From Raffaelea ambrosiae (lineage: Eukaryota > Ascomycota > Sordariomycetes > Ophiostomatales > Ophiostomataceae), in the NCBI GenBank assembly GCA_002778195.1, contig PCDI01000016.1, positions 96,332 to 160,331 of the forward strand: a DNA stretch of 64,000 nt, written 5' to 3'. The notes under the pieces are model-generated. The model was not told where the DNA came from. It searched no databases and saw nothing but the letters and a program-made list of their open reading frames with translations. The stretch's first letter is position 1; each line of letters starts with the position of its first letter. This document shows positions 45,886 through 55,627 of the stretch, one piece after another. The translations under genes were made by a program, and so were the position numbers.

Positions 45886-48800
45886 CTACCAACACCACCG
45901 CTTCCGCTTCTTCAACTTCTCTGCCACTTCCCGCTGGTAGCCCTCCTCCTGCACGTTGTGCCGTCCCACAATCTCCAAGAACACCTGGTCCAGCGTTGTC
46001 GGGCTTACGCTGAAATGCTCAATGCCCATCACCTCGCGGTGCTCGTCCAAAAGCACCACCAGCCGGCCCACGGCACTCGTGGCCGATGGGCCATGGGATG
46101 TTGGCGTCGTAGTGGTAGATGCAGAGGAAGAAACGGTGGTCGTGGTGTACACCTGCTGCTTGGAATCGCCAGGCTCATGGATCTCCCTGACGTCCTCCTT
46201 GACGTCCTCCTTGACGTCCTCCTTGACGTCCTCCTTGACGTCCTCCTTGACGTCTCCCTTGATCAGGTCCTTCCCAGAGTCCTTCTCAGAGCCCTTCTCG
46301 GAGCTCTTTTCGTCGATATTGCCCATCACGAGCTGTCCATTCGATACCGGCACGGCAAAGCGCATCTGCCCGTGGTACGTCTTGTCCTCGATCTCCGCTC
46401 CTGGGAACTGTGCCTGCACCCACTCCCGCATACGCCACACCACCTCGTCGGGCGTATGCGGTGCACCGGCGCACACCAGGTGCACGTACAGCCGGCTGCC
46501 GAAGCGCTTGCGCAAGTCGTCCGTATCGCCCGCTGCCAGCATGCGCCGCGCGAGGATGCCGGCCCGGCCAGCCAACGCGTCAGCTTCCTCCATGGAGTGT
46601 GTCGTCAGCAGGATCGACCGCCCTGCTGCTGTCGCTGCCAGCGTCCGCCACATGATCCGCTTAGCCGCCGCGTCCAGACCCGAGGATGGCTCGTCTAGGA
46701 GAACCACTGCCGGGTTGCCCATCAGGGCGATACCCAGGCTCAGCTTGCGCTTGTTGCCACCCGACAACGCATGTGCCTGCCGGTCGCGGAACGCTGCCAG
46801 GCCCACCGCCCGGATCACCGACCGCACATTGTGCTCCACATCCGCGATGCCACGCACGCGTGCATAGAACCGCAGATGCTCGCGGACCGTCATCTGGTCC
46901 ACCGCGTCAAACTGCGGACACACACCGAGTCCGGACCGGGCTGCCGCCAGATGCTTGGTTACCGAGGCGTCCTCGACAAACACGTCGCCGTCGTCTGGCT
47001 TGAGGTCGCCACGGATCATCGAGATTGTAGTCGACTTGCCCGCGCCGTTGGGGCCCAGCAGCGCAAACACCTCGCCGTGGCCCACGCTGAAGCTGACATT
47101 GTCTACTGCTGTGTTGTGTCCAAATGTCTTGGAGATGTGGTCAACCCGCAGGCCACCAGAGACTTGGTTCTCCTCCGCCCCTGCGGCCGCTGCTGATGCT
47201 GCTGATCCTCGCTGGCGGAGCGCATATGCGCCTTCCTCGTCGCCGCTGGCTATTGTGAATTCGCTTGTTGTGCTTGCAGATTGGCCCTTTCTGCGCCGCA
47301 GCTTCATCGACAGTTGATGGAAGCACGCGCCAACATTGCCACTGTCGAACCACAGCACCATGCCGAAAAGGAAGATCGACTGCAGGATCAAGTACAGGAT
47401 CGGCCCACCATACAGGGTGATGCTGCCCGGGTGTTTGCTGATTTGGTTGCCGTCGCAAGACACCGAGAACAGATTCAAGCTCACAAAGAGGCACCGCACG
47501 ATCGACCCAATCGGTGCTACCGCTGACATCACAAAGTGCACAATCAGCAGGTCGCTGTCAATGTGGTTGACGGGCGCGTACGTGATTGTGCAGAGATACG
47601 CAATCATGTACACCAAAAAGGCAATGGCCTGGATGGCGGCCGTGAATGCATAGGCGGCCAGCTGGTTGCGACAGAAGAGCGAGATGAAGTACGCCAGCAG
47701 AGCTGAGGCTAGGCCGTAGAGCGCAAAGATGAGGAAGATGTAGCCAATGTGGTACCAGATCTGCGACAGCGCTGCGAACAGGATCGTTACCAGCGCCGAC
47801 GAGACCAGCACAATGGCAAAGTCGAAGCCCACATAGGCCATCCACAGCGGCAGGGCGCGGACACCGTTCGAGTATTCCAGGCCGCGCACATTGCGCCGCC
47901 TCTCCAGATTGGGGTAGAGCGAAAAGAAGCCGGGGTACGCAGCACACGCCAGGCACACATAGACCAGAAGCTGCAGCGAGTTGCCAAGGCTGGGCGACCA
48001 GGGAACGTCAAACTCGGCGTAGTTGGCCGAGATGGACAGGTTGGCCAGGATCACATCGAGGAAGTTCTGGCCATAAAACGAGTAGACCTGGTCCAAAACG
48101 TCGGCCAGGTAGGCAACCGTCGGCGGCGAGCTGTCGTCGCCCAGCCAGAATCCAGCCGGAGTGATGTTCTTGCGGTCCTGCACAATGAGATTGTTGAAGT
48201 CGTCAAAGGTGTCGGCCAGAGTAAAGTTCTGCAGCAGGCTCGTCACGAGTGTTGTGTTGGTGGTGCTGTTGCTGCCCCCAGAAGACCCGGTGTTGGGGCT
48301 GAAGACGGGAAGAAACAGATTCAGCAGGTTGTTTACGTCTGTGAGCTTCGATCGCGGACCGGCCACGAAGAACAGGCTGGCACCAAAGTCGGCCAGGTTC
48401 TCGGGCTGGTCGTTGGAAGATTGATCGCTCGGAGAGCACCCGACAGGGCTCTGGCCTTTGATAAACAGCGTCACCAGACCAGCGGCGACAACGGGGATGA
48501 AGAACGCAGCAAACGATGGGATCCAGTTGCTTCTGAAGACGGTGACACGCTTCAGGAACAAGACACGAGCCTGCTGCCAGTAGCCAATGCGCCGTCCAGA
48601 CAGCAGCTTCAGTCCCGCAGCACCTTCTTCGCTGGCGACCGTGGAACCATCTGAAACCTGCGCCGGCACGACCAGCTTGGACGGGGCCGTCGCTTTGCTT
48701 GTGGGGTCGCTCTCACTCAGCTTGTCCTTCTCGTGCGCGCTGTCGCTATCCTGCTCATCCGAGCCATCGTTGACGGCCTCGTTGTGTACTTCTTCGGCCA

Positions 48801-51144
48801 GCTGCAAGAACACGTCCTCTAGAGTCGGGCCGGAAAAGCGGTAGTCAGACACGCCAGCCGCCTCAAGGGCACGAATCACTGCCGCGGCCCGGCTGGACGA
48901 CGGCGCAATGTAGTCGACAATATCAAAGGTGTCCTTTTTGACCGCGCCTTCGACGTCGGGCAAGTCCCGGTCGCTCAGGACAGCCACGGCGGCGTTCTTG
49001 GACAGCTTCGTCTTGGGCACGTGGATGCGGTAGCCGCCGCCCAGACGGTCCTTGAGAGCCACCGAGGAGCCCTCAGCCCGCAATGTGCCCTTGGACAAAA
49101 TGGCAATGTGGTCCGACAGCAGATCTGCCTCGTCCAAGAAATGGGTCGTCATGACAATTGTACGGCGGCCGCGCTCGGCCAGCAAGATGTCCCAAATTTT
49201 GCGCCGGCTCAAGGGATCGAGGCCACTAGAGACCTCATCGACACAGCATACGGCACTGCCGCCAGTCAGCATCATGCCCAGCTGCAGCTTTCGTTTTTGG
49301 CCACCCGAGAGTGTCTTCGCCAGCGCCTTGGCTTTAATTTCGAGGTCGACGGACGCGATGAGCCCACTGCGCTCCTCCTTGGACGCCAGTTTGAGCGGCG
49401 ACTTTAAGTGGTTGAAAACGTAAATGTGCTCCTCGACAGTGAGCTCGTCCCACATGACGTTCTTCTGCGGTGCGATGCCCAGGCCGCCCGTGCCGTCGAT
49501 GACGATGCGGCCGCTGGTCAGCTTGCTGGTGCCGGCAATGGAGTCGAGCGTGGTGCTCTTGCCGCTGCCATTGGCACCGAGCAGGACCAAGATCTGACCA
49601 CGGCCGGCCGTCAGTGTCAGCTCGCGCACAGCATGCACAGGCTCGGGCGCCTTGCGAATCCAACTGAAGGCGCGGCGCAGCCGCCCGGGCGTGTACGTCT
49701 TGCTGAAGTGGTCGAGCTGTAGCGCAGGGATGGAGTCCTCGTCGCTGCCCGGCTCGCGCATGACAATGGTGCGTCCGGTCGTGGTGGTTCCGTGCAGGTA
49801 ACGCTCGATGAAAGCGCCAATGGTAGGATACGCAAAGACATGGATAATCAAAAAGACCCACAGGACAATGCCGGACACTTTCCAGGGACTGTCGGGTGCC
49901 ACCTGGAGAAGATCGGCGGCCAAGCGAACCCGCTCGAAGCGGGCCACGTAGGTCATATAGTAGACGTAGTTGCAGGGCGCAAAGAGCAGGCTGAGGACCA
50001 CCACCGTCGAGGTCGACGGATTCGTGGCGGTCTGCGCAAGGATGGCCATCAGCAGGTAGATGATGGTGACGCTGACACCGCTGAGCATGGAGCGCCGGAA
50101 AAACGAGGCGCCCATGATGGCCATGGACGCCAGGGCGATACCGACGAGGGCGTGGTAGAGAATGATGAGGGCCGCGTTGGAGTGGGTGAACACGCTCCGG
50201 GCGACGATGGCGGACCCGATGACCCAGCCAGGTAGGTACATCATGGTGAAGGCGAGGTGGTACGAGAACAGACGGACAATCTGGGCCTCGTTCCAGCGGC
50301 TACCGAGAACAGACGTCGTCATCATGGCATCGACCAGAGTGGACATGCCGGACTCGCGCTCGGTGGCGACGAAGCCGGCAAGATGGTAGCAGATGCCAAT
50401 GACGCCAGAGATGAAGCTGACGGCGAGGAAGTTGACAATGGACTTCTGGTAGCGCACGCGGATGCGGTCGTCGCGCTCGTCTTGGCTGAGAGAAGTGAAG
50501 GGGTATTCGTGGACGTCGGCGTTGCTCAACACGTTGCTGTTGTCGTCGCTGTTGCCAGTGTGGGCCAGAATGGCCGAGTCGAGGGCATGCTGCAGCGGCA
50601 GCGCGTAGACCTCGCCGTCGTTGTTGCTCTTGTCGACATGGATCTTGCCGGCGCCAAAAGAGCCGTCGAGGCGGACAACATACTTCCAAATGCCGGCATC
50701 GCCCTCGTCCGGAGACGAGTCGAAGAGCACGGCGCCGTAGCACGTGGTGACGCCGCGCAGGCTGCTGCGGCAGATGTCGCTCAGCTGGGTCGCGTTGTCC
50801 AGGTGGACGACCTTGCTGCCGGCGCCCTCGACGACAGGGACCAGCGTGTTGATCACGGCGTCAATGGCACCGCCGGCAAGCCCGCCATTGTAGAAGACGA
50901 CCTTGTTGCGGCCAGTCGAAGCGCCAATCTTGAGAGCATCGGGCAAGGTCAGCACCGCCTTGCTGGACCCGATGCCGTAGACGGCGTCTGGCACGAAGAG
51001 GTACTTGGCGAAGGAGAAGAAGGCCAGCAGGATGATCGGGATGATCAAGGTGCGGACGAATGTCGCGAACGGGTGGCGGATCAGGACGATGCGAATGTTC
51101 TTCACAGTGAGCGTCCACACCTGGCGGAAGAAGACGACAGCCAT
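45886..51144 (-). CDS. Full-length ABCA-type ABC transporter
   Basis: Intronless, 1752 residues, with two membrane domains each followed by a nucleotide-binding domain. TM1 at about 30-50 is followed by an extracytoplasmic loop of about 180 residues and then a TM cluster, as in ABCA proteins. NBD1 has Walker A GANGSGKST (about 518), Q-loop APQK, signature LSGGQKRK (about 611), Walker B VDEVSSGLDP and H-loop TTHF. A second large loop (about 910-1070) precedes TMD2. NBD2 has Walker A GPNGAGKST (about 1359), Q-loop CPQF, signature LSGGNKRK (about 1458), Walker B LLDEPSSGLD and H-loop TTHS. Both sites therefore look competent. ABCA proteins mainly move lipids across membranes. The substrate here is unknown. 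The C-terminal region contains a VKED tandem array at about 1628-1651. Confidence 0.95.
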   Translation of the reverse strand: MAVVFFRQVWTLTVKNIRIVLIRHPFATFVRTLIIPIILLAFFSFAKYLFVPDAVYGIGSSKAVLTLPDALKIGASTGRNKVVFYNGGLAGGAIDAVINTLVPVVEGAGSKVVHLDNATQLSDICRSSLRGVTTCYGAVLFDSSPDEGDAGIWKYVVRLDGSFGAGKIHVDKSNNDGEVYALPLQHALDSAILAHTGNSDDNSNVLSNADVHEYPFTSLSQDERDDRIRVRYQKSIVNFLAVSFISGVIGICYHLAGFVATERESGMSTLVDAMMTTSVLGSRWNEAQIVRLFSYHLAFTMMYLPGWVIGSAIVARSVFTHSNAALIILYHALVGIALASMAIMGASFFRRSMLSGVSVTIIYLLMAILAQTATNPSTSTVVVLSLLFAPCNYVYYMTYVARFERVRLAADLLQVAPDSPWKVSGIVLWVFLIIHVFAYPTIGAFIERYLHGTTTTGRTIVMREPGSDEDSIPALQLDHFSKTYTPGRLRRAFSWIRKAPEPVHAVRELTLTAGRGQILVLLGANGSGKSTTLDSIAGTSKLTSGRIVIDGTGGLGIAPQKNVMWDELTVEEHIYVFNHLKSPLKLASKEERSGLIASVDLEIKAKALAKTLSGGQKRKLQLGMMLTGGSAVCCVDEVSSGLDPLSRRKIWDILLAERGRRTIVMTTHFLDEADLLSDHIAILSKGTLRAEGSSVALKDRLGGGYRIHVPKTKLSKNAAVAVLSDRDLPDVEGAVKKDTFDIVDYIAPSSSRAAAVIRALEAAGVSDYRFSGPTLEDVFLQLAEEVHNEAVNDGSDEQDSDSAHEKDKLSESDPTSKATAPSKLVVPAQVSDGSTVASEEGAAGLKLLSGRRIGYWQQARVLFLKRVTVFRSNWIPSFAAFFIPVVAAGLVTLFIKGQSPVGCSPSDQSSNDQPENLADFGASLFFVAGPRSKLTDVNNLLNLFLPVFSPNTGSSGGSNSTTNTTLVTSLLQNFTLADTFDDFNNLIVQDRKNITPAGFWLGDDSSPPTVAYLADVLDQVYSFYGQNFLDVILANLSISANYAEFDVPWSPSLGNSLQLLVYVCLACAAYPGFFSLYPNLERRRNVRGLEYSNGVRALPLWMAYVGFDFAIVLVSSALVTILFAALSQIWYHIGYIFLIFALYGLASALLAYFISLFCRNQLAAYAFTAAIQAIAFLVYMIAYLCTITYAPVNHIDSDLLIVHFVMSAVAPIGSIVRCLFVSLNLFSVSCDGNQISKHPGSITLYGGPILYLILQSIFLFGMVLWFDSGNVGACFHQLSMKLRRRKGQSASTTSEFTIASGDEEGAYALRQRGSAASAAAAGAEENQVSGGLRVDHISKTFGHNTAVDNVSFSVGHGEVFALLGPNGAGKSTTISMIRGDLKPDDGDVFVEDASVTKHLAAARSGLGVCPQFDAVDQMTVREHLRFYARVRGIADVEHNVRSVIRAVGLAAFRDRQAHALSGGNKRKLSLGIALMGNPAVVLLDEPSSGLDAAAKRIMWRTLAATAAGRSILLTTHSMEEADALAGRAGILARRMLAAGDTDDLRKRFGSRLYVHLVCAGAPHTPDEVVWRMREWVQAQFPGAEIEDKTYHGQMRFAVPVSNGQLVMGNIDEKSSEKGSEKDSGKDLIKGDVKEDVKEDVKEDVKEDVKEDVREIHEPGDSKQQVYTTTTVSSSASTTTTPTSHGPSATSAVGRLVVLLDEHREVMGIEHFSVSPTTLDQVFLEIVGRHNVQEEGYQREVAEKLKKRKRWCW
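46189..46260 (-). repeat. 12-bp VKED coding tandem repeat in ABCA gene
   Basis: Six consecutive 12-bp units, GACGTCCTCCTT on the + strand, with the last reading GACGTCTCCCTT. They encode a KEDV array near the C-terminus, after NBD2. It is in frame, highly homogeneous, and therefore probably recent or length-variable. Confidence 0.96.
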
Positions 51145-53259
51145 GGCGGTGGTGATGTGGTGGCGTTCCCCGTGGAGCGGAGGCTATACGGGGCTAGGTG
51201 TTGTCGGACCAGGCCGGTCGGCAAAGGAAACGAGAGAAAGAGGGAGACCCAAGAGGGCCGGGGAGGACACAGGGGAGGCCAGATGTCGGTAGATCCTATC
51301 GGCACGTATCCAAAGACATGGTTCTGTCGTGGTGACTGGCCGTGCTGTTTGTTAGGCGCTGGCGGCCGAAAAGTTGAATATCGGCTGGTAGGCGAGGGTC
51401 TTGCGGTGTGACGATGTGCCCGAATGACGATGGAGAATCGGGAACCCGTTGATCGAGCGTGGGCGAAAATGCGATTTCAAGAAAACGAGAGAACGTGGAA
51501 AGGAAAACGCCAAGCAAAAACGATTTCGGTGGCTCGGCAGGCTCGGTGCAGGAGCTATTTAACCTGAATGCGACGATGCCGTGACCCGGGCCGTGTCGTG
51601 TAGCATTGGAGGGTGCGAGGGGCGAACTGGTGACGACGGAGCGAATGAAGTGTGAGGTTGGTGGAGGTTCGCGGGTTTGTGGTTCGTGGATGGAGTCGAA
51701 GTCGAGAGAAGTGCAGGGCAAACGAGAGAGACGGCGACAAAGACGACCACAAAGAAACAACTGGCGGATCCGATCGGCAGGGTTGTGTCGCAGATCGCAG
51801 ACGTCCCGGGGTCGTGTCGTCCGAGCCGGGACGTGTTTCTGATCGAAGGGGATTCGTCAGTGGAGCAACTGGGAGAGGGCCAGGCCAGCGACGAGAAGAA
51901 GATCCGCAGAAAATGAGCGACGAGTGGCAGAAACGAAGGAATTTTTTCTACTATGTATTTCGCAAGAAGAAGCAAGGAGTAAAAGAGAGGGGGAAAAAAC
52001 AAGCGTAAGAAACAGGAAAGTACGAGCCAACCTTGGAAAGGCAAGACAAAAACAGGAAAGAAGTACCTAGTTACGCAATCGCAGAAGGCCCATGGGAAAG
52101 CCTTACAGATCAACAAGGACCCATCAACAATTGAACTGTGGGTCGCGCCTTCCGTATCAAACGAGCTGCCCCTCGCGTGCTTACTACATAGTTAGTACAT
52201 ATAGCAGTCATGTAATACTATGTAATACTATTAGTTGCGATTCGTTTGGTTCGGTCAGCCCAAGACCAGAAGCCCGAGAGCGCAGCTCACAGCTCGTATG
52301 GGCAGCCCACAGAATGAGGGATTAGAGGAACAGATACTGCCCCAAGACACAGCGATAATATGGAATCTTCGGGTCAGCTTACTTGCCCGCTCGGCTTGGG
52401 GACGGTCTTGGGACACTCTTGGGCTTCTTGGACCTCTGGGCACTGCGGGTTCTGGTGGGCCAGCGCGGTCTTGGAACTCGGCTTTAACGTTCTTTAACGG
52501 CGACCAATTGGTACAGCCAGCCACAACAGCTATCTTGGCGCTGATTGGGGAAAGCCGCCGTGGCCATTATCCGCACTTGCAGCAGCACTTATCCTCTCGC
52601 TGCAATGTTGGTACACCGTGCAGTGTTGGCGCACGCCTGGGAAAAGGCAACATCACTGACGATCAGAATTTCATCTGTGACTTTGGTTATTGGTCTTATC
52701 GTATTTCGATGCCATCATGTTGGACATCTTTGTGGAATATCGGAGCAATGTACAACTGCTACCTGCTGTTGGAACCACCAGAATAAGCTTGATGTCTGTA
52801 TTCCTACCAGCCCAATTATCGCAGCGGAACGTCCCACCGTCCCAGTCCGGGAAGTAACATTGATCAACACAGCATGCTCGTAATCCGTACGTATAGACCC
52901 GCGTGCAGTGACGGAATGCACACAGTCGATCTGGTACGCAGATCTATTACAACAGGCACAAAGCACACGCATGTTGACTAGGATATTCGTTGTCGTATGA
53001 TTGTCAAATAAAGTGTAATAAGAGATACATATGAAGAAACGTGAGCTAATGGCATGTGAAGGAGAGGCACCCGATAGCATGATCGTGTGGAGTATCAAGC
53101 GAGGGAAAGAAAATACAACAAGTCGTACAGAAATGAAAAGCGAAGCGAGCGACAAAAGGTACTAGCCCTTTAAGCCAACCATGGTGTCAATACAAAAAAA
53201 AACAAGTAGAAAGTGGAAAGTAAAATGTAAAATATAAAATAAAATAAAAAACCACTCCT
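51145..53259. other. Intergenic upstream of ABCA gene
   Basis: About 2.1 kb. The part next to the ABCA start is its promoter and leader. TACTATGTA-type sites occur at 51949-51957 and 52216-52224. An open frame at about 52235-52786 (+) has no domain or codon bias and I do not call it a gene. Confidence 0.6.
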
Positions 53260-53745
53260 TCACAGAGAGCTGTCGCTCGGCCGATGTCGCAGACGCGCCA
53301 GGCTGTTCCTGAACCGCAGACTGAGCGACGATGTCCGCCGTCGAAGGGTGTGGCCGTTGGCTTGGAACGAGGCAGTCTCAGTGCAGTTCCGCGTAGCCGA
53401 ACTCGTCGTTGTCGACGGCCGTAGCAGCGTGGATGTCGGACTGAAGGGCGCAGGCGTGGGCGTGTACGAGTACGACGCCGATATGTTGTTCGTCGGCAGG
53501 GTGCAGCATGGACAGGTGGGCATGCCCGTGGGCCGCCGGTGCCACATCTGCGACGGGCTCGGCTTGGCTTCCTCAAAGATGGGCACGGCGTCGTCGGCGT
53601 CGAGCAGCGGCCGGTACCACATGGGCGACTTGGCGACGATGGGGTCGAGCGAAATCAGCCGGCCGCCGGACCGGGACGGACGGTCCCACATGGGTGGTGC
53701 GGCATCGACGGCCTGTTCGGGGAAGAAGAGAGAACGGGGCCACAT
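53260..53745 (-). CDS. Uncharacterised protein with four MWxR motifs
   Basis: 161 residues from the ATG at 53745, which lies in a good CCACC-ATG context. The frame upstream opens only with TTG. Four MWxR motifs occur at residues 1, 19, 42 and 67 (MWPRS, MWDRP, MWYRP, MWHRR), each except the first preceded by a Pro or Ser. Spacers of 18-25 residues mix hydrophobic and acidic residues. A CPCC cluster at 79-82 follows, then a Ser/Thr/Pro-rich stretch and a basic C-terminus with RRRTSS and an Arg-rich helix. No signal peptide, TM segment or known domain is visible. I do not recognise the family. Four spaced copies of the rare Met-Trp pair argue for a real, selected protein. A spliced extension cannot be excluded. 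Confidence 0.6.
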   Translation of the reverse strand: MWPRSLFFPEQAVDAAPPMWDRPSRSGGRLISLDPIVAKSPMWYRPLLDADDAVPIFEEAKPSPSQMWHRRPTGMPTCPCCTLPTNNISASYSYTPTPAPFSPTSTLLRPSTTTSSATRNCTETASFQANGHTLRRRTSSLSLRFRNSLARLRHRPSDSSL

Positions 53746-54686
53746 GGTGGGAGTTTGGAAGGGAAGTTGTGTGATGTCTGAAGTAGATGATAGCAAAGTG
53801 CCTAATACCAGTGGTGTTGAGTAGATACCTTGGGAAATAGCAAGATTGATCTAAGAATACAATGAATGCATCATCGACGAGACGTTTGGGGCAACAATGC
53901 TTCCCTTCTTATATATATATACACCAGTTCTTCGCCGTACATCCTTCTTGAAAGTAAGATATCTCCTCCCCCGTGTCTGGACGAACTCCCGAAGAAACAC
54001 ACCCATGCCCCTCTCTCAACTCGAGAGCTGGGATCACCAGAAGCGGCATGAATTGGGAAGCAGGAGGGTCAGAGAGCAAAAAGCAGCACGTCACCAGCAC
54101 ACCCGCAATCAGATCCAAACGTCCACCCATCACAATGATCAACGGCCACGATCACAGAAAAAGCGGTCTCCCATTGGAGGTTATGCACCTTGAACCATGT
54201 CCATGCTGGGCTTGGGGCCACTGGCAAAGGAACGCAAAACGAAAGAACGTTGCATTCACAATGTTTCTGATTTTTGCTCACCGTGCAGTGTAGATGCAAT
54301 GCCACCTTCCGATCAGCGGCACGGTGCATCATGATACGCAGGGTATGCAAGGTATCATGGCGCCAGGGCAGTATGGGATGCAGAACATGACGAACCTGGC
54401 GGACAAAACGCCGTCGTCTGCAGCCAACTCCCTCCCAATGGTTACCTACGGCTTGGCATCCAAAGAGCCGGTAAGCCGCAATGAACACCACAACTGCTGT
54501 TGGTGGCGCTTTGTTTCGAGTACGAACGCCATGGCCCTCATGCAGGTGCGCCTGTGAAGAGTTTGCGCATCTGAGCGTTTGTGTGCTTGTCTTTTGGTGG
54601 CTCAGGTGTGTGAGAGCTTTGCGAAACGCAAAAACAGAGCGTCAAAGCGAGGCTGATGCGGGGAAAGGGGATCATCCAGGTAGGGG
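53746..54686. other. Intergenic upstream of MWxR gene
   Basis: About 940 bp up to the assembly gap. It includes the likely promoter of the MWxR gene and a TA repeat near 53910-53920. No gene is supported. Confidence 0.55.
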
Positions 54687-55081
54687 NNNNNNNNNNNNNN
54701 NNNNNNNNNNNNNNNNNNNNNNNNNNNNNNNNNNNNNNNNNNNNNNNNNNNNNNNNNNNNNNNNNNNNNNNNNNNNNNNNNNNNNNNNNNNNNNNNNNNN
54801 NNNNNNNNNNNNNNNNNNNNNNNNNNNNNNNNNNNNNNNNNNNNNNNNNNNNNNNNNNNNNNNNNNNNNNNNNNNNNNNNNNNNNNNNNNNNNNNNNNNN
54901 NNNNNNNNNNNNNNNNNNNNNNNNNNNNNNNNNNNNNNNNNNNNNNNNNNNNNNNNNNNNNNNNNNNNNNNNNNNNNNNNNNNNNNNNNNNNNNNNNNNN
55001 NNNNNNNNNNNNNNNNNNNNNNNNNNNNNNNNNNNNNNNNNNNNNNNNNNNNNNNNNNNNNNNNNNNNNNNNNNNNNNNNN
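54687..55081. other. Assembly gap (395 N)
   Basis: Unknown bases between the intergenic DNA upstream of the MWxR gene and an A/T-rich segment that leads into the ABCC relic. Confidence 0.99.
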
Positions 55082-55627
55082 CGTAACTAACCATTACAAA
55101 ATAAAATAAGTTAAAGATTAGGAAAGAAAGGCAAATAACAATAGATACAGGCGTACGTCCAAAAAAAATTAATTAAATATAAAAAAGGAAGAAGAAAATA
55201 GCGCTCGAATTTGTTAAAAAATAAAATCCAACCAAAAAAGAAAAACGTACAACAGCGGGTATTCGCTGGTCGTCACCGACCCAACTACTAATCCGCCGAT
55301 TACTGGTTTAACTAGGGGAGAGCGGACGGGATCCCGTGCTTTCCAGTATCTATGGTCGTACGTGCTCAAACTAGCTCATAGTCAAGCTTAAATAGGCTAC
55401 GTGCAGCATGGTGACAATCCACTTTCTCGGCACTCAATATTCGTTTCCACATCAAACACGTTGTGCATTTGAAACCACTGTATCGTGAGTGAATGTACCT
55501 TGGGGTTATTTTTTTTCTTTGTTTTCGTATATCTACACAATGTATCTACTATGAACACAATGTTAGATTTTACAAAATGCCGTGCTCGGCAGTGATCAAC
55601 TGCCATGATCGACACTGATCAGCTCAC
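55082..55627. other. A/T-rich segment next to gap
   Basis: The first 175 bp are markedly A/T-rich, unlike the rest of the window. A GC-balanced patch with a CGGGATCCCG palindrome at about 55328-55337 follows. No coding sequence is seen. It could be the edge of a transposon hidden in the gap or RIP-affected DNA. I cannot name an element. Confidence 0.45.

Noticed and set aside
45823..46867. Long + strand open frames opposite the end of the ABCA gene
   Set aside because: They are antisense to NBD2 and the VKED repeat of an unmistakable transporter. The apparent LLDV repeat is the mirror of that array.
52235..52786. A 183-codon + strand open frame upstream of the ABCA gene
   Set aside because: There is no domain, no codon bias and no start context better than chance.
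53260..53745. MWxR protein as a secreted repeat-peptide precursor
   Set aside because: There is no signal peptide, no dibasic cleavage sites regularly flank the motifs, and no modifying enzyme genes lie nearby.
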